64,000 nucleotides of DNA, from positions 1 to 64,000 of the forward strand of contig JAHBWU010000008.1 of the NCBI GenBank assembly GCA_019636835.1. Reading direction: 5' to 3'. Origin of the DNA: Nitrospira sp. (GTDB taxonomy: Bacteria > Nitrospirota > Nitrospiria > Nitrospirales > Nitrospiraceae). The notes under the pieces were generated by a model. The model saw only the letters and a list, made by a program, of their open reading frames with translations. It did not search any database and had not been told where the DNA came from. Made by a program: the position numbers and the translations under genes. Below are positions 42,661 to 54,173 of this stretch, piece by piece (positions within the stretch are counted from its first letter, which is position 1; every line of letters begins with the position of its first letter).

Positions 42661-43267
42661 ACAGCTCCGCCATCGGCCCATAATTTCGGTCCAACCCGGC
42701 ACGGACAGCAGCAAAATACTCCTGCCTCCTTCGTCCCGAGAGCTTGTCGAAATACAAAGGGGGCAATCCTGCTTGTAACCCCATCAGGACAGCGAGGATT
42801 CGTGCCGCCCTGCCATTCCCCTCTCGAAACGGATGGATTAAGACGAGTTCAACATGCACCTCCGCTAAGGCGGCGGCAAGCCTGTCCGGCGAAGCTGGGC
42901 AACACGGAGTATGCCGTTTCAGAGGACCTCTTTCAAAATCTGCCATCAACCTGGGGATATGGGCGGCAGCGGCAAAAAAGAAAGAGTCCTTCTTTAAATT
43001 CACCTGGCGATATTGTCCGGCCCAGGAATACACAGGTCTCAACCATGCTCGATGAATTCGGCAGACATCAGCAGCAGTAAAACGGCGGTGCTTGTCGTAC
43101 ACCATTGCAAGTTCTTCGAGCGCACGCACTTGCTCTCGCCCCTCTACACCATCCATCTCCCGCCTGCTGGTAATGTGCAGGAGATTCTTGAGCACCCGTC
43201 GTTGAGATCCAGGTTCGAACTGATCCTCGTCCAGATCGGTCGTATCATAGCGATCTTTCTTGCTCAT
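42614..43267 (-). CDS. Fic/DOC-family protein (AMP-transferase type)
   Basis: A 217-residue Fic protein. Fic enzymes transfer AMP or other phosphate groups from nucleotides to target proteins. The full catalytic motif HPFREGNGRAAR is present with H145, so it should be active, and an N-terminal FEPGSQRRVLKNLLHI segment and the flap (YSWAGQYRQVNLKKDSFFF) are conserved. The frame is open to 43315; ATG 43267 is chosen. No inhibitory [S/T]xxxE[G/N] motif is visible in the protein itself, which suggests a separate inhibitor. It is 108 bp beyond hsdR on the same strand. Confidence 0.85.
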   Translation of the reverse strand: MSKKDRYDTTDLDEDQFEPGSQRRVLKNLLHITSRREMDGVEGREQVRALEELAMVYDKHRRFTAADVCRIHRAWLRPVYSWAGQYRQVNLKKDSFFFAAAAHIPRLMADFERGPLKRHTPCCPASPDRLAAALAEVHVELVLIHPFREGNGRAARILAVLMGLQAGLPPLYFDKLSGRRRQEYFAAVRAGLDRNYGPMAELFSAVIERTLQIHGKQ

Positions 43268-43375
43268 GCTCTCACACCGACGTGTTCGACCCTGCACCAC
43301 AGAGATGACCTGCAATCAGGCGGAACTGTTCCAAGGTAGATTCGAAGTCGTCAACAATTTTAGCCCTGTTTCCAA

Positions 43376-46300
43376 TCACACGGTAACCTCCGCACACAGT
43401 ACCTCTGCCTGTTCCAATACGGTTTGCGTCGCCTTCTCTTGTTTGTCCGGAGGATAGCCATACTTGCGAAGAATGCGCTTTACAATTACTCGCAGCTGCG
43501 CTCGGACATTTTCGCGAACCGTCCAGTCGATCGTTACGTTCTTGCGAACAGCCTCTGCCACTTCACGTGCAATCGTCCGTAGCGTTTCATCGCCGAGCAC
43601 CTTCACTGCGCTGTCGTTGGTTTCGAGCGCGTCGTAGAAGGCCATCTCTTCCTCTGTCAGACCAAGCCGCTCGCCTCGTTCATGGGCGCGGCGCATGTCT
43701 TTAGCTAATCCGATCATTTCTTCGATGACCTGTGCCGCCTCGATTGCTCGGTTCTGATACTTCCGAACCGCCTGCTCCAACAGCTCAGCAAAGGACTTCG
43801 CCTGCACGACGTTTTTCCGAGATCGAACTTTGATCTCCCCGGTCAGCAGCTTTCTCAATAGTTCGACAGCCAAATTCTTCTGCGGCATTCCTCGCACTTC
43901 GGCGAGAAACTCATCGGAGAGGATCGAGAGATCCGGCTTCTTCAGCCCAGCAGCGGCGAAGATGTCCACGATCTCATCGGACACCACAGCTTTGGAGATG
44001 ATCTGGCGGATGGCTTGGTCGAGTTCTTCGTCGGTCTTCCGTTCGCCTGGCATACTCTTGGCCAGCACGGCGCGGACGGCCTGAAAGAATCCCACATCAT
44101 CTCGAATCCGGAAGGTCTCCTCGTGCGGCACGGCCAGCGCGAAGGCTTGGGAAAGCTCTGTAACTGCCCGGAGAAGCCGAGCCTTTCCATCTTGCTGTTT
44201 CAAAATATGTTCTTGTGCTGCCGGCAACACAGAGAGACGTTCCTGAGGTTTCCCAGTCGTCCATCGAGACCAATTGAAGCCATGAAAGAGGCCTCGGCAG
44301 ATTTCATACTTCTCCAGCATCACCGCGACGGCCTCCGTCTGGTCAATTGCCGTCTTACCCGTCCCACCGCTTTCGGTGTAGGTCGCAAGAGCCTGTTTCA
44401 GTTCGTCGGCAAGGCCGAGGTAGTCCACGACCAACCCACCGGGCTTATCTTTGAAAACGCGGTTCACACGAGCAATCGTCTGCATCAGCCCATGCCCGCG
44501 CATCGGTTTATCGATGTACATCGTATGGAGACTCGGCGCGTCAAACCCCGTCAGCCACATATCCCGAACAATGACGAGTCGAAAGGGGTCCTTGGGAGCA
44601 CGGAACCGTAGCGCCATGTCTTCCCGGCGTTTCTTATTCCGGATGTGGCTCTGCCACTCAATCGGATCTGAAGCCGAGCCGGTCATGATTACTTTCATCG
44701 ATCCCTGATCATCCGCATCGGCATGCCATTGTGGGCGTAGGGCAGCAATCTCTCGATACAGCTCGACGCAGATCCGTCGGCTCATGCAGACCACCATCGC
44801 CTTGCCATCCATTGCCGCAAGGCGATCTTCGAAGTGATCGACGAGGTCTCGCGCGATCAACTTGATCCGATTCTCCGACCCCACCACGGCTTCCAGCTGT
44901 GCCCACTTGGTCTTGAGCTTCTCCTTACGCTCGACCTCTTCCCCCTCAGTCGCCTCTTCAAACTTGGGATCAATCCTTGGCCGCTCGGACGCTTTCAGTT
45001 CGAGCTTCGCCAGCCGGCTCTCGTAGTAGATGGGAACTGTCGCCCTATCGATGACTGCCCGCTGGATGTCGTAGATACTGATGTAGTCGCCAAAGACCGC
45101 TCGCGTATTAGCATCGGTCTTCTCGATCGGTGTTCCGGTGAAACCGATGAACGACGCATTCGGTAGCGCATCGCGCATGTGCCGAGCAAAGCCGTCGATA
45201 AAATCATACTGGCTCCGATGGGCTTCGTCCGCGATGACGACGATGTTGCGGCGATCAGACAGCACTGGATGTCGGTCGCCTTTCTCTTCAGGAAAGAACT
45301 TCTGAATGGTGGTAAACACCACGCCTCCAGAAGCCACATTCAGCTTTGCGCGCAAGTCAGCCCGGTCGGTCGCCTGAACTGGGTCCTGCCGGAGCAGATC
45401 ACGGCATCGCGCGAAGGTGCCGAAGAGTTGATCATCGAGATCGTTGCGATCAGTGAGCACCACGATGGTGGGGTTGGCCATCGTCGGATGCAGGATGACT
45501 CGCCCCGCATAGAAGGCGATCGTCAGGCTCTTCCCCGATCCCTGCGTATGCCACACCACGCCCACCCGTCGATCGCCTGGTTCACCACCAGACTGATGCC
45601 CAGCCTTGTATTGTCCCAAGAGATCGGCGGCTCGATGCTCTGTCTCATGACGAGCAGCCCGCAAGGTTTCCTCGACAGCCACATTCACCGCATGGAACTG
45701 ATGGTAGCCCGCCATCTTCTTAGTGAGCTTTCCCTGGCCCTCGTCTTCGAACACAACGAAATGCCGCACCAGGTCGAGGAACCGTCGCTTTTCAAAGACT
45801 CCTTCTAGGACAACCTGCAGCTCAGAAAGAGTGGCCGCCGCGTCCTGAAGACCAGTAATCGTTCGCCAGGGTTTAAACCATTCCTTCCCAGCTCCAAGAG
45901 TCCCAATGCGAGCCTGCACACCGTCAGAAATGATCAGTGCCACATTGGTCGAGAAGAAAGAGGGAATCTGTGCCTGGTAGGTTTGAAGCTGCTGATAGGC
46001 ACTCCAAATCGTGGCATCCTCATCTGCGGGATTCTTCAGCTCAATGACTGCGAGAGGCAGCCCGTTCACGAAAAGTAAAACGTCAGGTCGGCGGGTGTGC
46101 TGTCCTTCCGACACCGTGAATTGATTGACCGCGAGCCAGTCGTTGTTGTCTGGCTTATCGAAGTCGATGACCCGCGCTTGCGCCCCGGCAATCGAGCCGT
46201 CCTTGCGGCGATACTCAACAGTGATCCCATCGACCAACAGTCGATGCACTGCTCGGTTACCTTCCAGTAGTGAGGGCGCATCCACGCGCGTGAGCTTGCG

Positions 46301-46519
46301 ATAGGCATCTTCCAGCGCCTCGGACGGCAGGTCAGGATTCAGTCGCACAAGCGCCTGGCGCAGGCGCCGCTCCAACACCACGTCGCGGTAGTTCGGGTCG
46401 CTGCGCTCAGCTCGGACTTCACCAAACGCGATGTCTGGCCCGTGCAGCACCCGGTAGCCCAGCGCTTCGAACCAGCTGAGGGCTGCATCTTCGACGACGG
46501 ACTCGGTGAATGCAGTCAT
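43376..46519 (-). CDS. hsdR: Type I restriction enzyme R (HsdR) subunit
   Basis: HsdR is the translocase and nuclease of the type I complex. The 1047-residue protein has an N-terminal PD-(D/E)xK nuclease (D146, E160, K162 in VIELK), a DEAD-like helicase with Walker A at 327-331 (TQGSGKS), DEAH at 431-434, and the motif VIGRTGTP-type GFTGTPIE, a second RecA domain and a C-terminal helical assembly region. All motors and nuclease residues are intact. Its ATG overlaps the stop of the AbiEii gene (ATGA), so it is coupled to the toxin operon rather than directly to hsdS. Confidence 0.95.
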   Translation of the reverse strand: MTAFTESVVEDAALSWFEALGYRVLHGPDIAFGEVRAERSDPNYRDVVLERRLRQALVRLNPDLPSEALEDAYRKLTRVDAPSLLEGNRAVHRLLVDGITVEYRRKDGSIAGAQARVIDFDKPDNNDWLAVNQFTVSEGQHTRRPDVLLFVNGLPLAVIELKNPADEDATIWSAYQQLQTYQAQIPSFFSTNVALIISDGVQARIGTLGAGKEWFKPWRTITGLQDAAATLSELQVVLEGVFEKRRFLDLVRHFVVFEDEGQGKLTKKMAGYHQFHAVNVAVEETLRAARHETEHRAADLLGQYKAGHQSGGEPGDRRVGVVWHTQGSGKSLTIAFYAGRVILHPTMANPTIVVLTDRNDLDDQLFGTFARCRDLLRQDPVQATDRADLRAKLNVASGGVVFTTIQKFFPEEKGDRHPVLSDRRNIVVIADEAHRSQYDFIDGFARHMRDALPNASFIGFTGTPIEKTDANTRAVFGDYISIYDIQRAVIDRATVPIYYESRLAKLELKASERPRIDPKFEEATEGEEVERKEKLKTKWAQLEAVVGSENRIKLIARDLVDHFEDRLAAMDGKAMVVCMSRRICVELYREIAALRPQWHADADDQGSMKVIMTGSASDPIEWQSHIRNKKRREDMALRFRAPKDPFRLVIVRDMWLTGFDAPSLHTMYIDKPMRGHGLMQTIARVNRVFKDKPGGLVVDYLGLADELKQALATYTESGGTGKTAIDQTEAVAVMLEKYEICRGLFHGFNWSRWTTGKPQERLSVLPAAQEHILKQQDGKARLLRAVTELSQAFALAVPHEETFRIRDDVGFFQAVRAVLAKSMPGERKTDEELDQAIRQIISKAVVSDEIVDIFAAAGLKKPDLSILSDEFLAEVRGMPQKNLAVELLRKLLTGEIKVRSRKNVVQAKSFAELLEQAVRKYQNRAIEAAQVIEEMIGLAKDMRRAHERGERLGLTEEEMAFYDALETNDSAVKVLGDETLRTIAREVAEAVRKNVTIDWTVRENVRAQLRVIVKRILRKYGYPPDKQEKATQTVLEQAEVLCAEVTV

Positions 46520-47385
46520 CGCATCTCCGGTCGCTTCGATGCCTGGCTGAGCGGCACCTGGAGAAACACGCGCACTTCGCGCACCACGACTTCCAGGGGC
46601 GGCCCTTCCAGGCGGTTCTTAGCGAGAAAAGCGTTCCACTGAGCCTGCTTGACCTTGTCACGGGCGAACTGATCCTCCAGCCCCAACAACATGCTCGCCG
46701 GTAACGGCGTGCGGCGCCTTTCGAACGTTGCGCGAATCGCCTCGGACAGAACGCGCGGGTCGGTGGCACCTTCGCGCGCAAGCGCCAGCAGATCAAAATA
46801 ATCTTTCATCCGGCTGTTGGCTATGCCGAGGGTTGCAATCGCCTCAAGCTTTTCCGCAATCACTGTCTCGCGCGGATACACCCTCAATCGCGGTGCGGGG
46901 AGATCATCGAGCAGCGTCGGATACGGTGCTTCTTCCGGCCCTGGTGTAACCGCGTCGCCATAGCCAACGTCGAGCTGCACCGGACAGCGGGCATTCTTCA
47001 ACCTGCCCGTCAGCGTGACCCGCAATCCTGCGTAGCGCGCATCTTCCCGGATCTCGCGGACCCGCATCGAAGCCGGCTCATAGATCATGCCGTCTGACGC
47101 CTTGATCGCGCAGGCGTCGCGGATCGTGGATTCCAGCGCGGCTTGATCCGCCTGACCCAACCCAAGGAAATCCGCATCGTGCGTCGATCGATGCGGCACG
47201 TCGAACCACAAGTCGAAGAGCAGCGCGCCTTTGAGCCACAGCCTGTCGCGTGCAGAGGTGCGGGAAAGCCGGTAGAGAAAACGCTCCACGCCATAGCGGG
47301 TGAGCACCTTCTGGAAGATCTCGCCGCGCGCCTTCGCGTGGGCGGAGAGCCGCGCATGGATGGAGGCGGCAAGGTCTGCCTTCAC
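46516..47385 (-). CDS. AbiEii-type nucleotidyltransferase toxin
   Basis: A 289-residue protein of the AbiEii/AbiGii toxin family, a type IV toxin that modifies tRNA or GTP-dependent targets and gives abortive phage resistance. The nucleotidyltransferase signature is KG at 52-53 ([13 protein letters not shown]) with D70-x-D72 (HDADFLGLG), and later motifs include [16 protein letters not shown] and [12 protein letters not shown]. Start is GTG 47385, overlapping the antitoxin stop by 4 bp (GTGTGA). Upstream open frame to 47991 belongs to another frame of the antitoxin gene and is not coding. Confidence 0.88.
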   Translation of the reverse strand: MKADLAASIHARLSAHAKARGEIFQKVLTRYGVERFLYRLSRTSARDRLWLKGALLFDLWFDVPHRSTHDADFLGLGQADQAALESTIRDACAIKASDGMIYEPASMRVREIREDARYAGLRVTLTGRLKNARCPVQLDVGYGDAVTPGPEEAPYPTLLDDLPAPRLRVYPRETVIAEKLEAIATLGIANSRMKDYFDLLALAREGATDPRVLSEAIRATFERRRTPLPASMLLGLEDQFARDKVKQAQWNAFLAKNRLEGPPLEVVVREVRVFLQVPLSQASKRPEMR

Positions 47386-47984
47386 ACGGTCGCCTCCAGG
47401 TACGGGCGCATCACATTGGAAACCCGGTTCACCTTCGCGCAGCGCCACAGCTCGTCGGCCGTCGCCTTTCGTTCGCGCAACACGTCCCTGAGAGCATCGA
47501 GCGCGACGTCGAGCCCGACCTTGTTCCGGAATTTGAAACAATCCGCCACCGTCTTCGCCGGGCTGGTAATCCGCAGCGCCACACCTTCCACTTTTCTCAC
47601 TTCCACACCGTACCGCAGCGAGGCTTCGGAAAAGTGCACGGTCCGCAGCGGCGGATAGTCGAGGCGGGGTGGATGGTCCTTGTTCGCGATGGCGATCCAC
47701 ACCTCGAAAGGCGATTGCGTCGTAATCTCGTGGAAGCGCAGCGCAGTCAGCAGGCAGAACACGGCGTTCGGCGCCCGCTTTGCCACGGTAACGAGTGCGC
47801 TGTGTTCGGTCCCTTGATAGTCCGCCGGCGCATACAGCCCACGCCCGATCCGTTGCAGCTTTTCCGCCGAAATCAGCCGCGCAATCTGCATGCGTGTGAT
47901 CCCGGCCTGCTCCAGCTCGCGCGTGCGCGCGGCGCCCACCTTGCGCAGCGCCTTCCTCAGACGATCTTCCATGGATCTCACCAT
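47382..47984 (-). CDS. AbiEi-type antitoxin/transcription repressor
   Basis: A 200-residue AbiEi family protein: an N-terminal winged helix (ELEQAGITRMQIARLISAEK, then LQRIGRGLYAP) for promoter binding and a C-terminal antitoxin domain (VRKVEGVALRITSPAKTVAD, CFKFRNKVGLDVAL). AbiEi represses its own operon by binding inverted repeats and prevents toxicity. ATG 47984 is listed; ATG 47972 with GGTGAG upstream is also possible. A 7-bp inverted repeat lies 18-43 bp upstream. Confidence 0.9.
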   Translation of the reverse strand: MVRSMEDRLRKALRKVGAARTRELEQAGITRMQIARLISAEKLQRIGRGLYAPADYQGTEHSALVTVAKRAPNAVFCLLTALRFHEITTQSPFEVWIAIANKDHPPRLDYPPLRTVHFSEASLRYGVEVRKVEGVALRITSPAKTVADCFKFRNKVGLDVALDALRDVLRERKATADELWRCAKVNRVSNVMRPYLEATV

Positions 47985-48001
47985 GCACCATGTTACATAG
48001 T

Positions 48002-48027
48002 TTCGGTAATTAATGACAACTACCGAA
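48002..48027 (-). promoter_or_regulatory. AbiE operator and promoter region
   Basis: Inverted repeat TTCGGTA (48002-48008) and TACCGAA (48021-48027), 12 bases apart, sits at the expected AbiEi-binding place. On the minus strand TTGTCA (rightward arm side) and TAACAT lie about 17-18 bases apart, giving a promoter that overlaps the repeat. Confidence 0.55.
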
Positions 48028-48097
48028 CAAAAGCAACAGTCCTGCGCAGGGCTGAATGCAAGTCTTTTGGGCGACTGAACGCTAAAATCCCTGTCGG

Positions 48098-48196
48098 CTA
48101 TTCGCTAGTTTCTACAAGCCTCAACATGTGATAACCCAGCGCTTCAAGCCAGGCCAGAGCGGCGTCTTCGACGACGGATTCTGTCAAGCCGGCCAT
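48098..48196 (-). pseudogene. 5' stub of a second hsdR gene
   Basis: Encodes 32 residues: [20 protein letters not shown], then GYHMLRLVETSE and a stop. The intact HsdR begins [22 protein letters not shown], so this is the start of a related but not identical hsdR. It overlaps the end of the second transposase gene by 13 bp and directly precedes the AbiE promoter. It shows that an earlier hsdR at this place was lost or replaced. Confidence 0.75.
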
Positions 48197-48755
48197 GGGC
48201 CCTCGGGTTCGTGTAGGGGCGGTTTGCGAACCGCCCCTACCACATTTGGGTTCTCGCGATCTTCCTCCCAACGGGTAGGATTGTCGACGATGTATCGGCG
48301 AATCTGGTGCATAGACTCCTCACTGCGAACGATATGCTCGTAGTAGTTGCGTTGCCAAACCGGAACACCAGGGGTGTTGCGGATCGTATTGAGACGTTTG
48401 GTGGACACGGTTTTGAATGCTCCGATCAATCGCCCGATGGGTTTACGGTTCTCTGTAGGGGCGGTTCGCGAACCGCCCCTACCATCCGGCCCTGTAAGAA
48501 TGATGATTCCGTGCAAATGGTTCGGCATCACCACCCAGCCATCAAGATCAACGTGAGAATATCGGTCAGACAACCACAACCACGAATCCGCCACCACCCG
48601 TCCACATTCGTTTAACCGCATCTGTCCATCGACGACATCGCCGAACAGACAGGCTCGATCTCGAGTGCAAATCGTCACGAAGTAGGCGCCGGCTTGTGCA
48701 TAATCGTAGCCCTTCAGCCGAATGGACCGGCGACGGCGCTTGCCGTCACCAACCA

Positions 48756-48756
<1 letters not shown>
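48184..48756 (-). CDS. REP-associated tyrosine transposase, second copy
   Basis: A 190-residue RAYT with HUH motif H80-L-H82 (VVMPNHLHGIII) and nucleophile Y155 (QIRRYIVDNPTRW), intact. The frame opens at 48858; ATG 48756 is chosen because it overlaps the hsdS stop (TGATG) and starts with the basic segment KRRRRSIRLKGYDYAQAGAY. It belongs to a different RAYT branch from the copy at 10963. Two 28-bp REP palindromes lie inside its coding region (see separate entries) and encode GRGGSRTAPTE and VGAVRKPPLHEPEG. Confidence 0.9.
48213..48240. repeat. REP palindrome (copy 1) in the transposase gene
   Basis: GTAGGGGCGGTT and AACCGCCCCTAC form perfect 12-bp arms around TGCG. It lies near the 3' end of the RAYT coding region. 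Confidence 0.85.
48455..48482. repeat. REP palindrome (copy 2) in the transposase gene
   Basis: The same perfect 12-bp arms, GTAGGGGCGGTT and AACCGCCCCTAC, around CGCG. It lies mid-gene, and differs from copy 1 by only two loop bases. Confidence 0.85.
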
Positions 48757-51468
<2,712 letters not shown>

Positions 51469-51614
51469 GCACTTTCTCCGATTGATTTGGAAGGAATGCT
51501 TACAACAGAACTCCCGGATAAATTGGCGGGAAGCTTACCCCTTTCCCTTTAAGAAATCACGCCCAATGGGGGACCTGCTAAGCGTCAACCGTCAATCCCA
51601 CGCGCTCTTGAGCG

Positions 51615-51734
51615 CTAATCGGGCAATGATTCATCCCTCGCATGATCCCCCACCGCGCACAAATAGTCTTCAAGATGGTGGATCGCACACCATCCGTCGT
51701 CGTCCCGGCGCACATGAGCAAGATACGTCTTCAG
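51615..51734 (-). pseudogene. Cas3-like N-terminal fragment, copy A
   Basis: The minus strand encodes LKTYLAHVRRDDDGWCAIHH, then LEDYLCAVGDHARDE before a stop at 51615. This matches the usual start of the Cas3 HD nuclease (YLAH...DG...HxLExHLxAVGxLA). No ATG is seen; a CTG stands in its place. It shares about 30 codons with copy B at 52563-52661, on the same strand. It lies about 150 bp upstream of hsdM. Remnant of a deleted type I CRISPR locus is the best reading; similarity rests on short motifs. Confidence 0.5.
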
Positions 51735-51798
51735 CTCTACAACCCGTTCCATCTTTCAGGGTCGTCTCACTTGCGCGTTCACGCTGAATCCGCCGCTC

Positions 51799-52134
51799 TT
51801 ACGCGGCGGCGTGACGGCCGACGCCGCTCCGGATCGCCTTGGCAAGCTCGTCGGCACTGGCCCCGAGGACAAGCAACGAACTGACCAGCAAATCCATCGA
51901 AACGGATGGATCGCCTGCCTCCATCTTGGCCACGCGGGACTGGCTAGACCGCAAACGTTTCGCCAGCTCGACCTGAGACAGGCCACGTCGTTGGCGGCGG
52001 TCACGCAGACTTCGACTTAATGAGAGCTTCAGCTCGATGAGCGCGGCATCGGCGTCCGACAGGCCGAGGAAGTCCTGCACCGATCCGACGGCCCATCCGG
52101 ACGCTGTGAGCTTTGCTCGTTTGCTTTTCTTCAT
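51799..52134 (-). CDS. Helix-turn-helix antitoxin (HigA-like)
   Basis: A 111-residue XRE-family protein with a helix-turn-helix at about 58-78 (LSQVELAKRLRSSQSRVAKM). It overlaps the toxin stop by 4 bp (52131-52134), in toxin-first order as in HigBA. The N-terminus is basic (MKKSKRAKLTASG). It should repress its promoter through the palindrome at 52518-52535. Confidence 0.85.
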   Translation of the reverse strand: MKKSKRAKLTASGWAVGSVQDFLGLSDADAALIELKLSLSRSLRDRRQRRGLSQVELAKRLRSSQSRVAKMEAGDPSVSMDLLVSSLLVLGASADELAKAIRSGVGRHAAA

Positions 52135-52490
52135 CGCTCCTCCTTGTCTCCGGTCAGACGGTCATACTCCCGCACGCGGCGCTTGCAGGTCTCACGCACC
52201 GACCGGGGCGTCTGTTTTGTCTTCTTGCTGAACACATCCAAAATGACGACGGCATCGGGATCGGTCCGGTACAGGATCCGGAAGGTGCCGGCCACGTCGT
52301 TGATCCGCAGTTCATGGCAGCGCATCCCGACGTCCGGCATCGGTCGGGAGTGAGGAAGCCCCAACGATTCCCCGCGTTGCAAGCGTCTCAGCAAACAACC
52401 GGCTTCGATCCTCGCCTCTTGGGAAAAGGGCGGCGTCTTGACCTCGCCCTTCAGCCAAACAAGAGGCTTATCTGCCGCGGACCCGCTCAC
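52131..52490 (-). CDS. RelE/HigB-like toxin (Gp49-type)
   Basis: A 119-residue protein of the phage-derived Gp49/HigB toxin type, which cleaves mRNA on the ribosome. The core GMRCHELRINDVAGTFRILY, then RTDPDAVVILDVFSKKTKQT is typical, including the Arg-Ile-Leu-Tyr strand. Start is GTG 52490. It is followed by its antitoxin with a 4-bp overlap. Confidence 0.85.
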   Translation of the reverse strand: MSGSAADKPLVWLKGEVKTPPFSQEARIEAGCLLRRLQRGESLGLPHSRPMPDVGMRCHELRINDVAGTFRILYRTDPDAVVILDVFSKKTKQTPRSVRETCKRRVREYDRLTGDKEER

Positions 52491-52513
52491 CTGGCTGGTT
52501 CGCTCCGCCGGTT

Positions 52514-52542
52514 ACTATATGTCATATATGACATAGTTTCAA
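52514..52542 (-). promoter_or_regulatory. Promoter with operator palindrome for the HigBA-like module
   Basis: On the minus strand TTGAAA (52542-52537) and TATAGT (52519-52514) are 17 bases apart, a near-perfect sigma-70 promoter. The 18-bp perfect palindrome TATGTCATATATGACATA (52518-52535) fills the spacer and reaches the -10 element, so repressor binding would block RNA polymerase directly. Confidence 0.75.
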
Positions 52543-52562
52543 TTTGCGTCACACGAACTCAC

Positions 52563-52661
52563 TCATCCCCCTCCTCCCACCGTGCCCAGATAGTCTTCAA
52601 GATCGTGAATCCCACACGACCCGTCGTCGTTCCGGCGCACATGGGCAAGATAGTCTGTCAT
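52563..52661 (-). pseudogene. Cas3-like N-terminal fragment, copy B
   Basis: ATG 52661 opens a 32-codon frame (MTDYLAHVRRNDDGSCGIHD, then LEDYLGTVGGGG) that stops at 52563. The first 28 codons match the start of Cas3 HD domains and copy A. The 3' part is lost. It lies immediately upstream of the HigBA-like promoter. It may be translated as a small peptide, but I treat it as a relic. Confidence 0.5.
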
Positions 52662-53038
52662 TTCCAGATCATGAAGTAGGATTGGGAATCCAACGAAGAT
52701 TCACGTGGGCGTACCGGGATCATACAACCGCTCGTTCGTATAGGAAAGAGGAATGAACGTATTTGCAGCACATCAAGCAAAGAGTGCTGCGGGAGTCGTC
52801 AAGGATCTGTGCAGTGGTGAGCGCCGTAGTTGTTCACGGCGCGCGCCTTCGAAACTCGTCAGTCGCCAGTCGAAGTCTGTCAGTTGTGCGTCATGTTTCG
52901 GCATCGCCTTCCAACCTCATAAGTATGTATTCCCCATCTATTCTGTCGCCGGTCGAGTCGAGATCGAACGGATCAACGCTCAGCCGGCCGCAGCGGCTAC
53001 GGATTTGCAAACACGACGCCTTTAGCACTCGTCAGGCA
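52662..53038. other. Intergenic stretch with no supported gene
   Basis: A plus-strand frame opens at 52753 with a fair ribosome site (GAAAGAGGA), but composition is Arg/Ser-rich and nothing is recognised. The opposite strand gives no long frame. It may be decayed toxin or CRISPR-associated sequence. Confidence 0.35.
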
Positions 53039-53383
53039 TCAGGCCGATTTCAGCGCCTTCCCTTGGGGGACCGGAATAAACCGGATTTCCACCCTCTGCT
53101 TCAAGGCGGATGCGATCCTATTCAGCATGGCCAGGGAGTGTCCTTCATATTCCGCATCTTCCAGCCGACAGATGGCCGAGGCCGTCGTGCCGACCAAGTC
53201 GGCCAATTGCCGTTGCGTGAATCCTGCTCGAAGCCGTAATGCGGTGAGCTTCCGTCCCACACTGTCGTTCGCCCGCGCCTCCTCCAACCCTCGCACACGG
53301 TCCGGTCGCCCCTCATAATACCGGCGATAGAGAATCTGGACGGCATCCGACGTAGTCGTCCGTTTTCGTTTTGTCATATTCAT
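53039..53383 (-). CDS. Helix-turn-helix antitoxin (XRE family)
   Basis: A 114-residue protein with an XRE helix-turn-helix (FTQRQLADLVGTTASAICRL, about residues 55-74) and the C-terminal strand RVEIRFIPV typical of HigA-2 type antitoxins. It overlaps the toxin stop by 4 bp. ATG 53383 is the coupled start. Confidence 0.85.
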   Translation of the reverse strand: MNMTKRKRTTTSDAVQILYRRYYEGRPDRVRGLEEARANDSVGRKLTALRLRAGFTQRQLADLVGTTASAICRLEDAEYEGHSLAMLNRIASALKQRVEIRFIPVPQGKALKSA

Positions 53384-53748
53384 TCCTCCCGATAGGTATG
53401 CGCCTGAGGATCTTGCTCAAAGAACCGCTTTCTCTCCAGTGCCACGTGGATATCTTTTGCCGGAACCTCACGCTCCTTGACGAGACCATGGGCTAGGACG
53501 GCGGCCATTCGGCCATGAAAGAAATACAAGATCCGATAGTTCATTCCCTCCCGCCCAATCCGCAATTCATAGATGCCGTTTCGCAGGAGATCCGCTTCAG
53601 GCCGACGCAGCTCATGACCACGTTCTCGCAGCCGTTCAATCTTCACGACGCATTTGTCCTGGATCTTTGCGGGCAACGTGTCCAGCCATTCCAATACCGG
53701 CACATGACCATCTTGTTCCTGATAGAAAACGACCCGCGTTTTCGGCAA
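53380..53748 (-). CDS. RelE/HigB-type toxin (Gp49-like)
   Basis: A 122-residue toxin: VPVLEWLDTLPAKIQDKCVV near the N-terminus, then GHELRRPEADLLRNGIYELR and MNYRILYFFHGRMAAVLAHG, the classic Gp49/RelE order with the conserved Arg and Lys residues. Start is TTG 53748, which has GAGGAG 4 bases upstream. The toxin-first pair is transcribed away from the Phd gene on the other strand. Confidence 0.88.
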   Translation of the reverse strand: MPKTRVVFYQEQDGHVPVLEWLDTLPAKIQDKCVVKIERLRERGHELRRPEADLLRNGIYELRIGREGMNYRILYFFHGRMAAVLAHGLVKEREVPAKDIHVALERKRFFEQDPQAHTYREE

Positions 53749-53851
53749 TGTCTCCTCTTTCTCTTGATCGTTATGTTCACATATTTGCGAATATCATTCA
53801 AGCGATTCGCGGAGACTCGCCGGTTATCTCCAGAGGTTCGACACACTGAGT

Positions 53852-53882
53852 TTGTGACATCATCTGTACAAGGTTGTACAAT
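53852..53882 (+). promoter_or_regulatory. Promoter and operator of the Phd/PIN module
   Basis: TGTACAA and TTGTACA form a perfect inverted repeat around GG (53865-53880). The repeat overlaps a -10 TACAAT (53877-53882). A TTGTGA (53852-53857) is a possible -35 with a longer 19-base spacer. The arrangement fits autorepression by the Phd-like antitoxin. Confidence 0.55.
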
Positions 53883-53906
53883 TTCCTATCCCGACTGGAG
53901 AACGCC

Positions 53907-54173
53907 ATGAAACTCTCGATCAGTGAAGCGCGCAAGCGGTTGCCGGCGCTGGTGTGCCAGGTCAGGCGAGACGCAGGCGCAACTGTGGAGATTACAGTTC
54001 ACAACGAGGTGGTCGCCGAACTCCACACCGTACAGCCCGAACCTGAGCCGGGAACGGCCGCGAAGACGCTGCTGCGACTGATGAAGCACCTGCCGAAGCC
54101 GCACGGCCGAAAGCGCTCGGTTTCTTCCCACGTGAAAGATCATCTGTACGGTCCACGTGGCGCGATCCGCTGA
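53907..54173 (+). CDS. Phd/YefM-like antitoxin
   Basis: An 88-residue protein starting at ATG 53907, with GGAG upstream; earlier in-frame codons are not needed. The N-terminus MKLSISEARKRLPALVCQVR is typical of Phd/YefM DNA-binding dimers, and the C-terminal tail (RSVSSHVKDHLYGPRG) would wrap the toxin. The stop overlaps the PIN toxin start (TGATG). Confidence 0.82.
   Translation: MKLSISEARKRLPALVCQVRRDAGATVEITVHNEVVAELHTVQPEPEPGTAAKTLLRLMKHLPKPHGRKRSVSSHVKDHLYGPRGAIR

Noticed and set aside
46516..47991. 491-codon frame covering the AbiE region
   Set aside because: Its first 200 codons lie in another frame of the AbiEi gene. Only the part from GTG 47385 is the AbiEii toxin.
52753..53025. 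90-codon plus-strand frame with a weak ribosome site
   Set aside because: Composition is poor, overlapping frames are equally open, and no family resemblance is seen.
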